The translations under genes and the position numbers were made by a program. Source: Gossypium raimondii (lineage: Eukaryota > Streptophyta > Magnoliopsida > Malvales > Malvaceae). Taken from it: a DNA stretch of 64,000 nt. The notes under the pieces are model-generated. The model did not search any database. It was not told the DNA's origin and saw nothing but the letters and a program-made list of their open reading frames with translations. This document shows, in pieces, positions 46,638 to 59,222 of the stretch (position 1 is its first letter; every line of letters starts with the position of its first letter). Where the stretch lies: positions 45,789,733 to 45,853,732 of the forward strand of contig NC_068571.1 of NCBI RefSeq assembly GCF_025698545.1, written 5' to 3'.

Positions 46638-48212
46638 ATGGCTGATTTCTCAGAGCAAAGTTATAGGCAACCATTTCCTTTCTTGGATATTGATCCTACC
46701 ATGGAATCACTTACCCAATTTGCTGAGTTAAACCCCCAAAGTTTCATATTAGACAATTCAGCCTTCAATTTCCAGACCTTCTTCCCTCTCTCCATTAATG
46801 ACAGCTTGTTCAGTAACCAAGCATCTCAAGGAGAAACCATGTCTGGTTTTATCCATAATAGCAACCAAAGTTCAGTGTCTGCTCAGCCCATTTTCAGTGC
46901 TAAAACTGAAGTGGAGGAGATTAGCAACAAGAGAAAAGCATTGGATATATTAGAGAGTAGTTCTGGGAACTCATCATCATCATCTCCTCAGGTTTCTGAA
47001 ACTGGGATCAAGAGAAGAAATGTATGTGTTTTGTTCAAACTTTTTTTCTTTTAAAAGTTTTATAATAAAAATTGGATTCACCTATATATTATTTCAAAGA
47101 GTAAAATAAATTTTTATTAAAAATTTCATATATTTTTACTATTAAAAATCCATCTCAGCATATCAACATGACCGTCTTTTAACGGTATAAATGGATGAAA
47201 TTTAAAAAAATATATCAATTTATTCTTTACAAATTATTTTAAATAAATAGAACAGAATACAATCATTCTAAATAACGAGACTTCCACTGTACTTTTATTT
47301 CTATTTTTTTTTTATGGCTTTTGAAGGGTAAATCCAACTTTGTTTGATTTGGTATGATTGCAGAATTCAGGAAGAGGGAAAAGAGCAAAAAGTAATGAGA
47401 AGGAAATGGAGAAACCTAAAGAAGTGGTTCATGTCAGAGCTAGAAGAGGTCAAGCTACTGACAGTCACAGTTTGGCAGAAAGGGTATATACATACATACA
47501 TCTTTATTTGATTGATTTAGCTATGCCAACTTATTGAAAACGATGTATATTTCTGTCAACCATCAGGTCAGAAGAGGGAAAATAAATGAGAGATTAAGAT
47601 GCTTGCAAGACATTGTTCCAGGCTGCTACAAGGTAAAATGGCTTTTTCTTAAAGTACTGAAAGTAGCAAAAACGACGAAGTTTTCACTTACATTTTTCAA
47701 TGGTGGTTGATAATATGTGCAGACCATGGGCATGGCATTAATGCTAGATGAGATAATCAATTATGTGCAGTCCTTGCAGAATCAAGTTGAGGTGAGTTTG
47801 TAACATATATACACATGTATATATATATGTATGCATGGTTATATGGATTGTATATGGACATGTTGGTAAAGCTTTAACCCTAATTTACTATTTGGAAATG
47901 TTGTAGTTTCTTTCAATGAAGTTGACGGCAGCTAGCACATATTATGACTTCAACTCAGAGTCAGATGCCATGGAAAGAATGCAGGTGCTTTCCCAACTCA
48001 GAATTATACATATACATGTACATAGACATAGACATAGACATAGACATATACATATAAGCTCAAAAAGCTTATGGTTTGTAATGTGTAAAATGGCATTTCA
48101 GAGGGGAAAAGCAGAGGAGGCAAAGGAGCTTGAAAGATTGATGAGAGAAGGATATGTTGGAATTGGAGGAGTAGCTTGTTTCCACTCATCATCAACATAT
48201 GGTCCTCTTTGA
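46638..48212 (+). CDS. BEE3: bHLH transcription factor, BEE1/BEE3-like
   Basis: Six exons (46638-47021, 47364-47483, 47567-47632, 47723-47791, 47907-47984, 48102-48212) join in frame to 275 aa. The N-terminal half is Ser/Asn-rich with low similarity. The basic helix-loop-helix region is highly conserved: EVVHVRARRGQATDSHSLAE, then VRRGKINERLRCLQDIVPGC, and TMGMALMLDEIINYVQSLQN. The basic region has His163, Glu167 and Arg171, the residues that read an E-box/G-box. The continuing FLSMKLTAASTYYDFNSESD and short C-terminus (ACFHSSS) match the BEE clade (BR Enhanced Expression), nuclear positive regulators of brassinosteroid-driven growth. BEE1, BEE3 and BEE2/HBI1 are close paralogues, so the number is tentative. 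An upstream out-of-frame ATG at 46543 lies before the TATA box and is unlikely to be transcribed. Confidence 0.93.
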
Positions 48213-48752
48213 CTTGAAAATCTAATTGGCTTACAACACATGATCATGAAGATGCTCTAGTTTTCAACACTTTTTCAAGTTTAAAAGTATATAAAAATGT
48301 ACCCCACTGCTTCTTCACGATGTGCCTACCATAAGTGAAAAATATTTTATACTTTGTACTTTATTTCCCATCACAATGCATTAATGGAATTGTATTATGT
48401 ATTTACAAGAGATTAACATAAAAGTACACATTTCTTCAATTCCTCTTCTGCTTTCTACTTAATTTCCATTGATTAAATCCAGTTAATTTTCTTAGTTGAG
48501 CAATATCATCCAAAGCTTAATAAAGCATCATTCAACGTGTGCAGTAAAGATGATCAAAGTGAGAACTAGATTAAAATAAGTTACAAATGTACCTAATGCA
48601 CTTGTTCAGCTAGGGAATCATTTTCAACCTCCTACTCCCTCGGATGGCTTTTACTTTTCCACTTTGTTTAATGTTTATAATACTCCTAGTAGTTTGGACC
48701 CTTTATTATTTGTTGAAAAGCAAAGGTGTATTATTTACCAAACTTGACTCTT

Positions 48753-48789
<37 letters not shown>
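48213..48789. other. bHLH 3' UTR/flank with (TA)n microsatellite
   Basis: 3' flank with no further gene. A TA run of about 16 units spans 48756-48788. A short (CATAGA)n run at about 48023-48046 lies in the last intron upstream. Confidence 0.6.
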
Positions 48790-48792
<3 letters not shown>

Positions 48793-49330
48793 GTTGAACT
48801 TGGATTAAGTGACAAGTAAAGATAAAAGTAGAAATAGATAATAAAAAATTAGTTACGTAGTTCGGAATCTTCTTACATTTGTGAGACTTTATTTAAAGAG
48901 TTAATCCACTTCAATTAAATACAAACGATAATTTAAGTTTTACAAACTCGCCATGCAACACCTATATTCTAACCTCCTTTAAAGCTTCCCCATAAAAATT
49001 TAGGTGTAAATTAAGTGACGTATTTTCTTATTTACCATTTTTGCACTCAAAAGATAGTTCCTAAAGTGAGAATGGTAAAATTCTCTAAGTATTTTTTAGC
49101 TAATACAAGCCAATTATGTGTGTATATATAGATTTATCAGCCTCGATAAATTACAGTCACATTTCCCATAAGTAGCAATATAAAAAGTCTTCAATTATTA
49201 AAGAGTATCTTAATCAATACATCCAAAAATCGATATGGTCTGATGTACTCAATCATAAATAAACCATAACCAATTTCTAGTCATCACAAACAAAAGCTGA
49301 TACAGTTTTGGATAAAAAAAATTACCAAAT
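48790..49330. repeat. Copia-LTR-like remnant
   Basis: TTAGTTACGTAGTTCGGAATC followed by GAGTTAATCCACTTCAATT and TTTTACAAACTCGCC resembles the LTR of plant copia elements with the TACGTGGTTCGG motif. No ends, partner LTR or coding region are found. Confidence 0.4.
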
Positions 49331-50037
49331 TAAACAAAAACAAATCCAGTTATACCTCAAATTGCAATAACTTTGTTTGGTTTTAATAAAACGATAAAAA
49401 TGACAGCAGAAGAGACAAAAATCCATTTGGACTTTGAAGACACTAAGCTTAAAATGAATAACAACTTTTGTTACATCAGCACCTTTCTGAATAGACTTCA
49501 CTTGCCCTTAAGACAATAGTTTAATGACAAACTTAGGAAAAATCAGTTGTGAAGAAAAAGCAGACAAATGAACAAAAAAGAGTGAGACAAGAGTTTTCAT
49601 GCATCCCATATTATTAAATTAACCAAAACTTAAGACACTGTAGTTTTGCCTGTATATTAATGGTTTAAATGGATATAAGTAAATATTGACTCTTTTGACT
49701 TCATAGCCCCACATTGTCATCTCAAAAGCTTGAGTAAAAGACATATAACCTTGACATTTTTAAAAGCAAGAAGCATTACATGTTGCTTGCCATCAACATG
49801 TTTAGTTGTAAATTAAACTACTTCATGTTTCTTCCCAAATCAAACTAAATCATTTAAACTTGAGTTCTATTACAACATTCATGATTTTTATACATTAATC
49901 TCTTTCATTATTTTCAATTTTAACACCATTTGTTTTCTGTTAATTATGTTAAATAATTTGACCATGCTTATTTTTACTAGTAGTATATATATTTTTATTT
50001 TCTATACAATTGGAAAAATATTATAACCTTTCTTTTT
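49331..50037. other. AT-rich intergenic DNA
   Basis: No coding region or repeat structure recognised. Confidence 0.4.
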
Positions 50038-50423
50038 GGTTAAAATATGCTATTAGTTCTTCTACTTTTATAGAATTTGAGATTTAGTCCTTATATTTTA
50101 AAAGTTAAAAATTCAATTTTAAACCCTAATCTTACTTTTTCAATTTAAAAGTTCTAGTCTAATAATTACCATAGTCGGTTGTTTCTATTAAAATTTATCA
50201 ACTTTACATGTTTATTTTTCATCAATCATATGACATGGCATATGAGGGTAGCTTAATCAACATGTCAAATTGACAAATTTTGATAGAAAATACTAACGAT
50301 TTTAATGATTGGACTGAGATTTTTAAATCAAAACAGTGGGAGGACTTAATTTCTAACTTTTAAGTATATGAACCAAATATCAAATTTTGCCAAAGTACAA
50401 GGACTAATAGTATATTTTAACCT
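50038..50423. mobile_element. TIR-type MITE (GGTTAAAATATGCTATTAG family)
   Basis: The left end GGTTAAAATATGCTATTAGT and the right end in reverse (GGTTAAAATATACTATTAGT) match, and the arms continue into AGTCCTTATATTTTAAAAGT. T-rich flanks prevent a clear target duplication. No ORF. It is similar in kind to 52577-53042. Confidence 0.7.
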
Positions 50424-51283
50424 TTTATTTTATCTTTTTAAATATACAAATTAAAAAGTTTGGTTAGATATACAAAAATCTCAAGGTGAATTATTTGACA
50501 GAACTAACAACAGAAAGTTAGTGTGAGATCTAGAAATACACACATTTCGAAAAATAGAGAACATAAAATTATAAAAAATATAGTAAAGAGATAAATTCGT
50601 AAAAATATATAGTACAAGGACTTTCTCTACAATTTAACTAAACACAAATGTGTACTATAAACATATACCATAAAGACCGGTTTGTTCATCATTGTGGATA
50701 AGCTAGCTAGCTTGAAAGAACAAGTTCTAAAAAAAAATCCTACTTGTCTATAAAATTATATTCAGAAACTGATTATTCTAATTTGACACACCAACAATTT
50801 AGTGGTGTGTCCCATGAAACAATAAGATTTTGATGCAAATAGGTCTACAATTAGAGAGGCAATAAGTTGTACTTGGAAAGACAGTGAAAACCATGGCCAA
50901 TTTGTCTAATACATGCTGAATGGATCCCACAAAATAGAAGCATACATAAAATCTAATGGATGTTGCCAATTCATTAAGTGAATGATTGGAGTAAACAAGT
51001 TTGATGTATAGGAGGGGGAAACAACTTTTAGTTATTTATTTGTAGTTATATTTTGTTTTGTAGTGCAAAATAAAAAGAGAAGAGGGGGCAGATGCAATGC
51101 ATTCAAGAAATTGAGGGTGCAATAAGGAGAGGAAGACAGCTTGAAATGGGCCATGTAATGCCCCCAAGAGGATGGGCAACGTGGGGGTTCTAGGACCTCT
51201 TTGAATGATACTTGATAAGGGCTTGTTAACCTTTTAAAGCCACTTTTATTACCTCTTTAGACCAAGTCTTTTGCTTGTGGGTG
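50424..51283. other. Intergenic DNA without gene
   Basis: No ORF with a recognisable domain. 51070-51250 is less AT-rich than its surroundings but contains stops in all frames. Confidence 0.35.
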
Positions 51284-51605
51284 AAAGTGTCATAAACGTC
51301 CTTGTACTAGGATTGAATTACATTTTGTCCCCTCTACTAAAAAAGACAAATTAGTCCTTGCACATTAGATCAAAGAGCAAATTGATCTTTCTGTTAAAAA
51401 ACTCATCCATTTCTATTGATAAAATTTGATCTCTATACGTCAGCATGTCACTGTCTAGTTGTTTCGTTAGCCACACCAATTTTTAACAGAAAGGACTAAT
51501 TTGCTTTTTGATCTAATGTACAAGGACTAATTTGCTCATTTTTTAAGTAGAGAAAACAAAATACAATTTAACTCCTAATACAGGGACATCCATAATAATT
51601 TTACC
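51284..51605. mobile_element. TIR-type MITE (ACATTTTGTCC/TAGTCCTTG family)
   Basis: The left arm (TACATTTTGTCCCCTCTACT, then AAATTAGTCCTTGCACATTA, GATCAAAGAGCAAATT, TTTCTGTTAAAAA) pairs with the reversed right arm (GTATTTTGTTTTCTCTACTT, AAATTAGTCCTTGTACATTA, GATCAAAAAGCAAATT, TTTCTGTTAAAAA). No coding sequence. Confidence 0.7.
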
Positions 51606-52576
51606 TTATGTGTTGGATCTAACATGCATGAACAAGGAAAAAGTCGCCTCAAATTGGAAAATCGCATTGTAACTAAAAGGATAGGTTTTGATGTAGGTTT
51701 AGGGTCACATATTAGGTAGATGAGAAGAGGTAACCACTTGGGGCAAGTTCAAGGATCCAAGTACAGTAGACTTAGTTAGTGGAGGAGGTGGTTAGCTAGT
51801 CATGCTTCTTATTAACTCCCACTACTATAGAAAAAATGGCATTGAATCTTCTTGCATGCATGCTTCTATATCTTTGTTTTAAGCATTCAAAACCTAAAGC
51901 TCAACACCAAAAAGTTGATCCCAAAGTACCTTTATCAACATTTTTTCAACTACTTTAGCGGGAGTTTTTTGAGGAGGGGAGAACATAAAACAATAACATT
52001 ATAAATTTCAATGTTATTCATGAATGAATTATGATACCAATTCAGTAAAAGGTAAAAATTTAATTGACCGGTGAACTTATATTAGTTGAATCAATAGTTA
52101 GATCGAGATGCAAAACCGATTTACTGATGGTTGAACTGAATTTTATATTTTTTTAATTGTTTTAATTTTTTTTAAATAGATTAAATTAATCGAACTAAAA
52201 ATAGTGATTTAATCCGATTCACCCACCTATCCAATTTCAAAAACATTAATAAACCCATGGCATAAAGGAATTAAAGACCATTGGTGAAAGGAAAAAAAAG
52301 AGAGGCAATTATTGCAAATCCAATTATAAAATTCCTCAATCTCAAAAAAATTATGTAAAGCCAAATCATACAATAAAGATGATGCACTATATATCGTGTT
52401 TCATGTAAGAGGATCTTCATATTAGGATTTGGTCTAACTTTACGTTAAATTATGTGAACCCTAAACCTACAAAAACATATAATATAATATATGTTAAGGA
52501 TCAATTATATTTGTAAATAAAAGTTATACTTTACATATATTATAATTGTAAACAAAAACATATATTATAATTTTTA
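51606..52576. repeat. Intergenic with AACCGG-type repeat copy 4 (52060-52230)
   Basis: 52060-52230 holds TTGACCGGTGAACTTATATT, an AT-rich centre and TTAATCCGATTCACCCACC, in the plan of the other three copies but shorter. The remainder shows nothing recognisable. Confidence 0.4.
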
Positions 52577-53042
52577 GGTTGAATTTTACTATTAGTCCCT
52601 GTATTTTGTGAAAACTATGGATTTAGTCCCTGTATTTTAATTTGATCAATTTTAATGCATATACTTTTCAAATTTTGAAATTAGAATCCTAACCCAATAG
52701 TAGCAGTTAAATGCATTTGGTTAAATTCAATTACTAGTCCTTTACTATGTGTATAGTTGTAAATTTAGTCCAAATTCTCCAATTGGATCATTCTAAGTCC
52801 CTATATGTTTTCAAAATTTAAAAACCCAATCTTGAAGCAAATGACGGTCGCTAATCCACTCACTAAATTTTTAGTGAGTAATATGTAAAAAAAACAAACC
52901 GACATTTCATTACACATATGATAATATATTTGCCGCATCGGATTTTGGAAATAACAAAACTTAACCAATTTAATAGTTATTGTTTGGTGAGGACTAAAAT
53001 TTTAAAGTTCGAAAAGTACAAGGGTTAATGGCATGATTTAAC
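52577..53042. mobile_element. TIR-type MITE (AGGTTGAATTTTACTATTAG family)
   Basis: The left end AGGTTGAATTTTACTATTAG and the right end in reverse (AGGTTAAATCATGCCATTA), continuing to CCCTGTATTTT versus CCCTTGTACTTTTCGAAC, form paired arms. The centre repeats the AGTCC..TTTAGTCC wording. No ORF. Confidence 0.6.
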
Positions 53043-53959
53043 CTAATTTTTAATTAAAAAGGAAATGTTGGTAATGAACTTTTTAACAACATTGGAGTGT
53101 GAAAATGCTGACTTTTAGGTTCCAGCTAAATTAAAGTAAAATGGAAATAGATGTTTTAACAAGAGATGTTTCTGAATGCGTCCAAAAAAAAGAACATGTT
53201 ATTGAATAGACAAATATGGAGATTGAAGTTGTGGTAGATAATTATCCTTAATGAGAAGTCTAGGGAAATATATATGTTTCATCTAAAAAACACGAGCAGT
53301 GAAATGAAGTGCCACTAGCTAGCTGTCTTGACCATGCATCCAATCCAACAACATTGAGAGTTACCATGTCTTTGACTCATCATGTATTGTTGTTGGGTCT
53401 GTTCTCGAAATGTAACCTTATGCCCCAGCGACTATATTTAGACAAAAGAAAGAAAACAAAACTTGCACGTGATGAATGATTTTACAACGATTTTTTTTTG
53501 CTATGTGGGGAAGTAGAGGTGCTGCCAATAATCCTCAAAATATGGATTTTGATCTAAACATTTTTGGACCCAACTTGGACTTTAAAGATTTGGATTATAA
53601 TGAATGACATTAGTAGGCCCTCAAAATATGGGTTTTGAGACTAACTTAAAAGGCACAGATAAGACTTTAAATGGAACAAGCCCATGCCAGAGAGAAGAAA
53701 GATTACAATAGGTATGAGTGGAAATGATAAGGATCCTAACTTGATTTCAAGTTCACTTGCACATAGTGAGGTTATTTATGTTGCCTTTTAAATATCTTTC
53801 ATTGATTTGTGAACACTAAAAATAAAGGAGTATAAAGTTCTTATATATTGGAAATACAACCCAAACAAAGAAAGCAATATCGACTAATTGACAAAAGCCT
53901 AATTATATTGGAATTTTTTTTGAATCAAGGATAAAATGCCATCACCATGTGTCGAAACC
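53043..53959. other. Intergenic DNA without gene
   Basis: No coding exon or repeat boundary recognised. 53540-53660 contains a short direct duplication around AAAATATGGATTTTGA / AAAATATGGGTTTTGA. Confidence 0.35.
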
Positions 53960-56900
53960 ATTTTTTGATAAAACGGGTCGACTTTGATTTTGAAATCGAA
54001 GAAAGGGAGTCGCCACCAATCTTTTATTATTTAGGTGTGATTGGATCACCTCATAATGTAACCATTTTAATAAAAGTTTAAATTTATTAAAACGGTCATT
54101 TTTGGTCTACAAAATCCAGAAAATGGATTCGGAAGTCGGTTACGCACGGGGAATGATTAGCACCCTCGATACGCCCAAAATTGGTACCTAGTTGATTAAT
54201 TAATGTTTAAATGCCGAAAGTTAAAATTTTGAAAAGATTATAAAAATACGATCCTTTTTTATTAATGTAAATTTAAAAATCATTTGAGTAAATTAAAAAG
54301 TGAGTTAAAGACCCACTCATCTCAAAGTAACGAAATATTACATCCCGTAAGTTAGGACGCGATATTTGAAACTTTAGAGAATAAGCTTGTCTTTAATTTT
54401 TATTGAAATTTCATATTTTGAAATTTAGAAGGACATTTCGCCATTTAGGTTTAATGAGAAAATCGAAACCCCGTAAGTTAGGGTACGATTTCTCGGATCA
54501 CCAAAACGCGAAATGTTACCTTATAACAAAATTTCTTTCATTTTGAAATTTAAAAAGGGTTCTTTGCTATTTAGGCCTAACCAAAAAAATCAAAATCCCG
54601 TAAGTTAGGATACGATTTTCTCGAATTGCCAAAACGCAAAGCATGGCCTTATATTGAAATTTTCATTTTTTGCGTATTTGGATAAAAAATTAATGTAACG
54701 TTTAAAACAATGTGTGAATGAAGGGTTACATTTATGGAATGATAATATACAACATGGAGAAATAATTTACGACCAAAATGTTACACGAATGAATCACTAT
54801 AGCATGAAAATACGAGTAAACGAAATAATACACATAATGGTAATAATTACACAACACAACACATCAAATACAAATATTAATAATCAAAGCAAACGAAACA
54901 AAATAATATATGAATCAATTTAAAGAAAATAATAGCTCAAAATAAATGATTTATAAAGACAATTCAAAATAAATAATAAACGATCCAAATAAACAGAATA
55001 TAAAAAACTAAAATAACAATGAAAACTGTAATGGCCCAAATTTTCCCGGCCCGATACAGATATTAAAACCCAGATATAAAAAGATATATAAACTAAATAA
55101 TAATAAAATGTCCCGTTTTACAAAGCCCAATACAATTCGGGTCCAATACCTAGTTACAGATCCACTAAGCCCCAAATTAACCCACCTAAAACCCGATACC
55201 CCGGCCCAATTACATTGAAGCCCAAAACGAAAATTTTCAGAAACCCCTAGCGTTTCCAAAATTTTCAGCGCCGCAGCCCTAGGCATTCAGCCCTAGCACA
55301 GGCGCCGCAGCCACCAAGGCTTTCCCTCGGCCCCACGAGCCACGCCTTCGAGCCACTCCACGCCATGCCACGCGTCTCCGTACCCGTACCTGCAATGCAA
55401 CAAACGCAACGCAGCACCAAACAAAAAAGGACAGATAACAGTTGTAAAAAAATTTCAGATTTTGATTATTTCTTTTGGATTTTTCGGCACTATAAAGGCC
55501 GATTTAAAAAAATCTATAAAGGGACCACGAATATTGCATCAAAAATTTTTGAAAGAAAACCAATAGAAAAAGATAGTTTCTAAAGGTGATTTTCTGGGTT
55601 TTTTTTACCAGTTATTTCTTTTTTTTCTTTTATTTACTTTCGTGTTCACTAATCGGAGAAAGGAGGAAGGAGACTCTTACCTTCGCAAACGCGCGCCGAC
55701 GAAGCCCTCGTCTACTCCGCCCAAATCGGAGTCCTCGTCTACTCCGCCCAAATTGGAGTTTAGATGGGGGGTTTTCATGTTTGAAACGGCGCAAGAGGAG
55801 AGGGGAGAGACAAAGTTTTTTTTTGTTGTGTTTTAGTGGCTGAATAACCCTGTTTAGGGTTTTAAAGTTGGTTCTTATTAAGGTGTTGAAACGGCGTCAT
55901 TTATGACCTGCTTCAGTAGCCTTAAAACGGCGCCGTATTGGCCACATAACCCGCGCGTGTGACCCTACCCGGGGAAGGATCCGCGCGTTTTGCGACATTA
56001 GGGAGATTTGCGCAAATGGTCCCCTCTTTTTTGTGCCGGATTCAAATCGGTTCTTTTCCCTTTGTAAATTCCGCCCTTTAATTTGCTTCTCGTTTTATTT
56101 TAATCCATGCCGCAGCATAGCGTTTTGAAGGGTTGGGAATATTTCCCTTTCAGTCCCCCATGTTATTCGCGCTTTGTAATTTGGACCTTTCCTTTTATTT
56201 ATTTCAGATTTCTCCCTCGAATTACTGCTTTAGTGCCAATTTAATCCTCTGTTTCATTATTATTGCTAATTTTGTTTAGTTTATTATCTTTACTATTGTT
56301 ATTATTAGTATTATTATTTGTATTAGTTTATATGTTTATTTATCTATGTACATGTATTATTATTTTGTTATTTATATTATTACTTTAAGTTTTGAATTAT
56401 TATCATATATTAATAGTTAATTTCATTACGTATTTTTATGTAGTATTATTTTATATTATAAATAAAATTGTATTACCACTTTGGGTTTATTATACATTTG
56501 TTTCAAAATTTATTATGTATTATTGTTTAATCTTCATTATGTATATACATACATATATATTATTATTTAATGTACTTTGATTTATTCTTTACATAATATT
56601 TACTTTAAAATTTATTTGGACACTATTATTTTATGTAGTATTTATCTTTAACCATATTTTAATTTATTTCAAATTTTCATTTATATATTATTTATTTTAA
56701 ATTTATATTTAATTTCCTCTCTTTCATATTTTTAGTTATTTCAAACTTGTACATTGTATTAATTCGCTTGTTTCTTAGTATTTATTATTATTATTATTAG
56801 CTTTTTGTTGATATTTACATGTGATGTGAAATTATCGTCTATGCGTATGGTATTTGTTTATTGGTATTCATTTATTATTAGTGTTTATTAATATATATCG

Positions 56901-57740
56901 TGACTTACGAATTATTATTTTGAATCATCTATTATCAATACATCACACTTTTTTCGTTTAAAGGGTTACATAAAAAATCGTCTAAGTATCAAAACCAATT
57001 TATTCAAAAGTCTTCAAGATAAAACAAAGTTCGGTATTTGGAATCTTCGAAAGAATTGAGCCCTAACGTATTGGGTTCCAATTTTCTTCGTCGAATCTAA
57101 ATGATCGAGATTATTCTTTAATCAAAACGCAAATAAAAATTCATTCTCGAGAATTCGATACGTTGTGTCCTAACATATTGGATATGACATGTTGTTTTCT
57201 CGAGACAAGAATTTTTCTAACAAATAAAAATAAATGCAATATTCGATATTTAGGAATTTTGTGAAATCGAACCCTAACTTACTGGGTTTTGATTTTTTTT
57301 TCATTTGACCCAAATCGGATATCCTTCTCAAATGCATAGATTTAAAAAGTCAAGAGATAAATTTAATTTTGAGGATTTAAAATGTTGCACTCTAACTTAC
57401 TAAGTGTGACGATTTATTTCTTTAAAATAAGTGAATCTCATCGTCCAATTCATTTTACTCAAATTCTCTTTTCAAAGGATCGTATTTTAAAATTTTTTCA
57501 AAGTTTCGACACTAAGACATTAAACAATCGATTCGGCACCAATTTTGGGCGTTACGAGGGTGCTAACCCTTCCTCGTGCGTAACCGACTCCCGGACCTAT
57601 TTTCTCAAATCTCGCAGACCTAAAATTTATTTTTAATGGTGAACCGATCACACCTTAATAAAATATCGGTGGTGACTCCCATTTTCATTTTTAAAAGTCG
57701 ATTCCCATTTTTAAACTTACAAAAAGTGGTTTCGACAAAA
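53960..57740. mobile_element. Large inverted arrangement of LTR-derived sequence
   Basis: The left limit TGTCGAAACCATTTTTTG (53960) and the right limit in reverse TGTCGAAACCACTTTTTG (57740) open arms that match for about 1 kb. Shared landmarks are GGGAGTCGCCACC, GTGTGATTGG, GGGAGTCGGTTACGCACG, AGCACCCTCG and GCCCAAAATTGGT, then repeated CCGTAAGTTAGG...CGATTT units. Between the arms, from 55018, lies a segment starting TGTAATGGCCCAAATTTT with GC-rich GCGCCGCAGCC and AACGGCGCCGT words and a pyrimidine-rich stretch. No protein domain is present. The words are those of plant gypsy-type LTR regions. How the pieces were joined is not certain. Confidence 0.6.
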
Positions 57741-59222
57741 ACAATTAAAAATAAATAATATATAAAAACATATGAAACAATTTTAAAAAATATATACATA
57801 CATAAAAATTTGAAAGATATACATACATAAGTTTACAATAAATAATATATAAAAGAAATTTAAATAAGTTTAATGTAAAACAGTTTCAACTAAATAATAA
57901 ATGTGAAAAAAATTAAAATAAATAATGATAAAAGAGCATTTTTTATAAATAAATTAATTAAATGGACTGAGGATAAAGTTGAAATGGAATTAAAATTTGG
58001 GGTTTAAACTGCAAATACATAAAACAGGGCTGCAAGGGACTGAAATAGAGCGCGCGCAAGGAATGAAGGACTGATCGGGCAATATTCCCTAGTCCTAAAG
58101 CGCAACGTTTCAGCGCGGATTACAATGAAACAAGTATAAATTTTATGGGGCCAAAATGAAATAAACAAAAGGGTCAGATTGCACCACGACGCAAAAGGGA
58201 GGGACCCCACACACAAATAGCCCATTCAACGCAAAAACACACTGATCCTGTGGGCTGCTGGGTCGGGTTGTGGGTCAGGGTCAAAACGACGTCGTTTTGG
58301 CACTTGAATCCCACTTGCAAAACGGCATCGTTTTGTTAGGCTATTTAAGCAAAAAAATTTTCAAAATCTCATTTCAGCCATCATTTTTTTAAAGAAAAGA
58401 CTTCAAAACCTTTTCTTTTCTCTCAAACCCTTCCCTTCTCCGGTCCTGGGTACGGCCATGGACCGCCGTCTGCACCGCCGTGACTCCGCCATAGGTGGTG
58501 GTCGAAACGACGCGAAGATCATTTTTTTAAACCTGACTTAAAGATCGTTTGAAGGCCGAGCCTTCTAGGCCCAAAGGCCGAAAGAAGAAGACCCCCACGC
58601 CTCTCTCGATCCAATTTCGGTGACCAATAAGGGTCTCCGGCGACGGGATTTGCGGGGCGATTCCGAGTATCCTCTTTTCCTCTTTTCTTATTTGTTATTT
58701 GATTTAAAAATAAACATAAAAAAGGTGAAAATCAAATCAAACATATATTAAAAAAACTAAAATAAAGGCAGAAAATCACCTCCGAAATATTGCTTTTTCT
58801 TTTTATTTCTCTAGTGTTTGTAAAAAAAACAAAAGTGAGATTTGGGCTTTAATAGCCAAATCGAAAACTATTTGCTTCTTCTTTTTTTGTCTGTTTCCAT
58901 GTTGTTTTTTTCTTGCCTTTGTTGTTGCATGTTATTCTCCTTTTTGCAAGTGTTAGAGGCGTGCTGTAATGGTGGCAGAGACGGTGCAGTTAGGCTGGCG
59001 GCTAGGGGTCAGAAGACCTAGGTACGGCACACCTAGGGTTTTTATTTGCTGAAATTTGTTGGACTCTGGGCTACTGTTAATCGGGCTTAGTGTTATTTTA
59101 TTTGTACTTGGGCCGTTTGGGCCTGTTGGGTTAGGGTATTTGGGTTTTATTTCTTTGTAATAGACTGTGGACTCTTTTTTTGGTTTAAGTTGGGCCCCGA
59201 GCAAAATTTGGGCCTTACACCA
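57741..59222 (-). mobile_element. LTR-derived segment, inverted copy of 55018-56280
   Basis: On the minus strand it starts TGTAAGGCCCAAATTTTGCT (59222), with the same order as the plus-strand segment at 55018: GGCCC runs, AGGTGATTTTCTG, CT-rich GC-rich leader, AAAACGACGTCGTTTTG, and TAGGGAATATTGCCCGATCAGTCC against GGGAATATTTCCCTTTCAGTCC. It then runs into AT-rich DNA that abuts the TGTCGAAACC end at 57740. No coding capacity. Confidence 0.6.
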
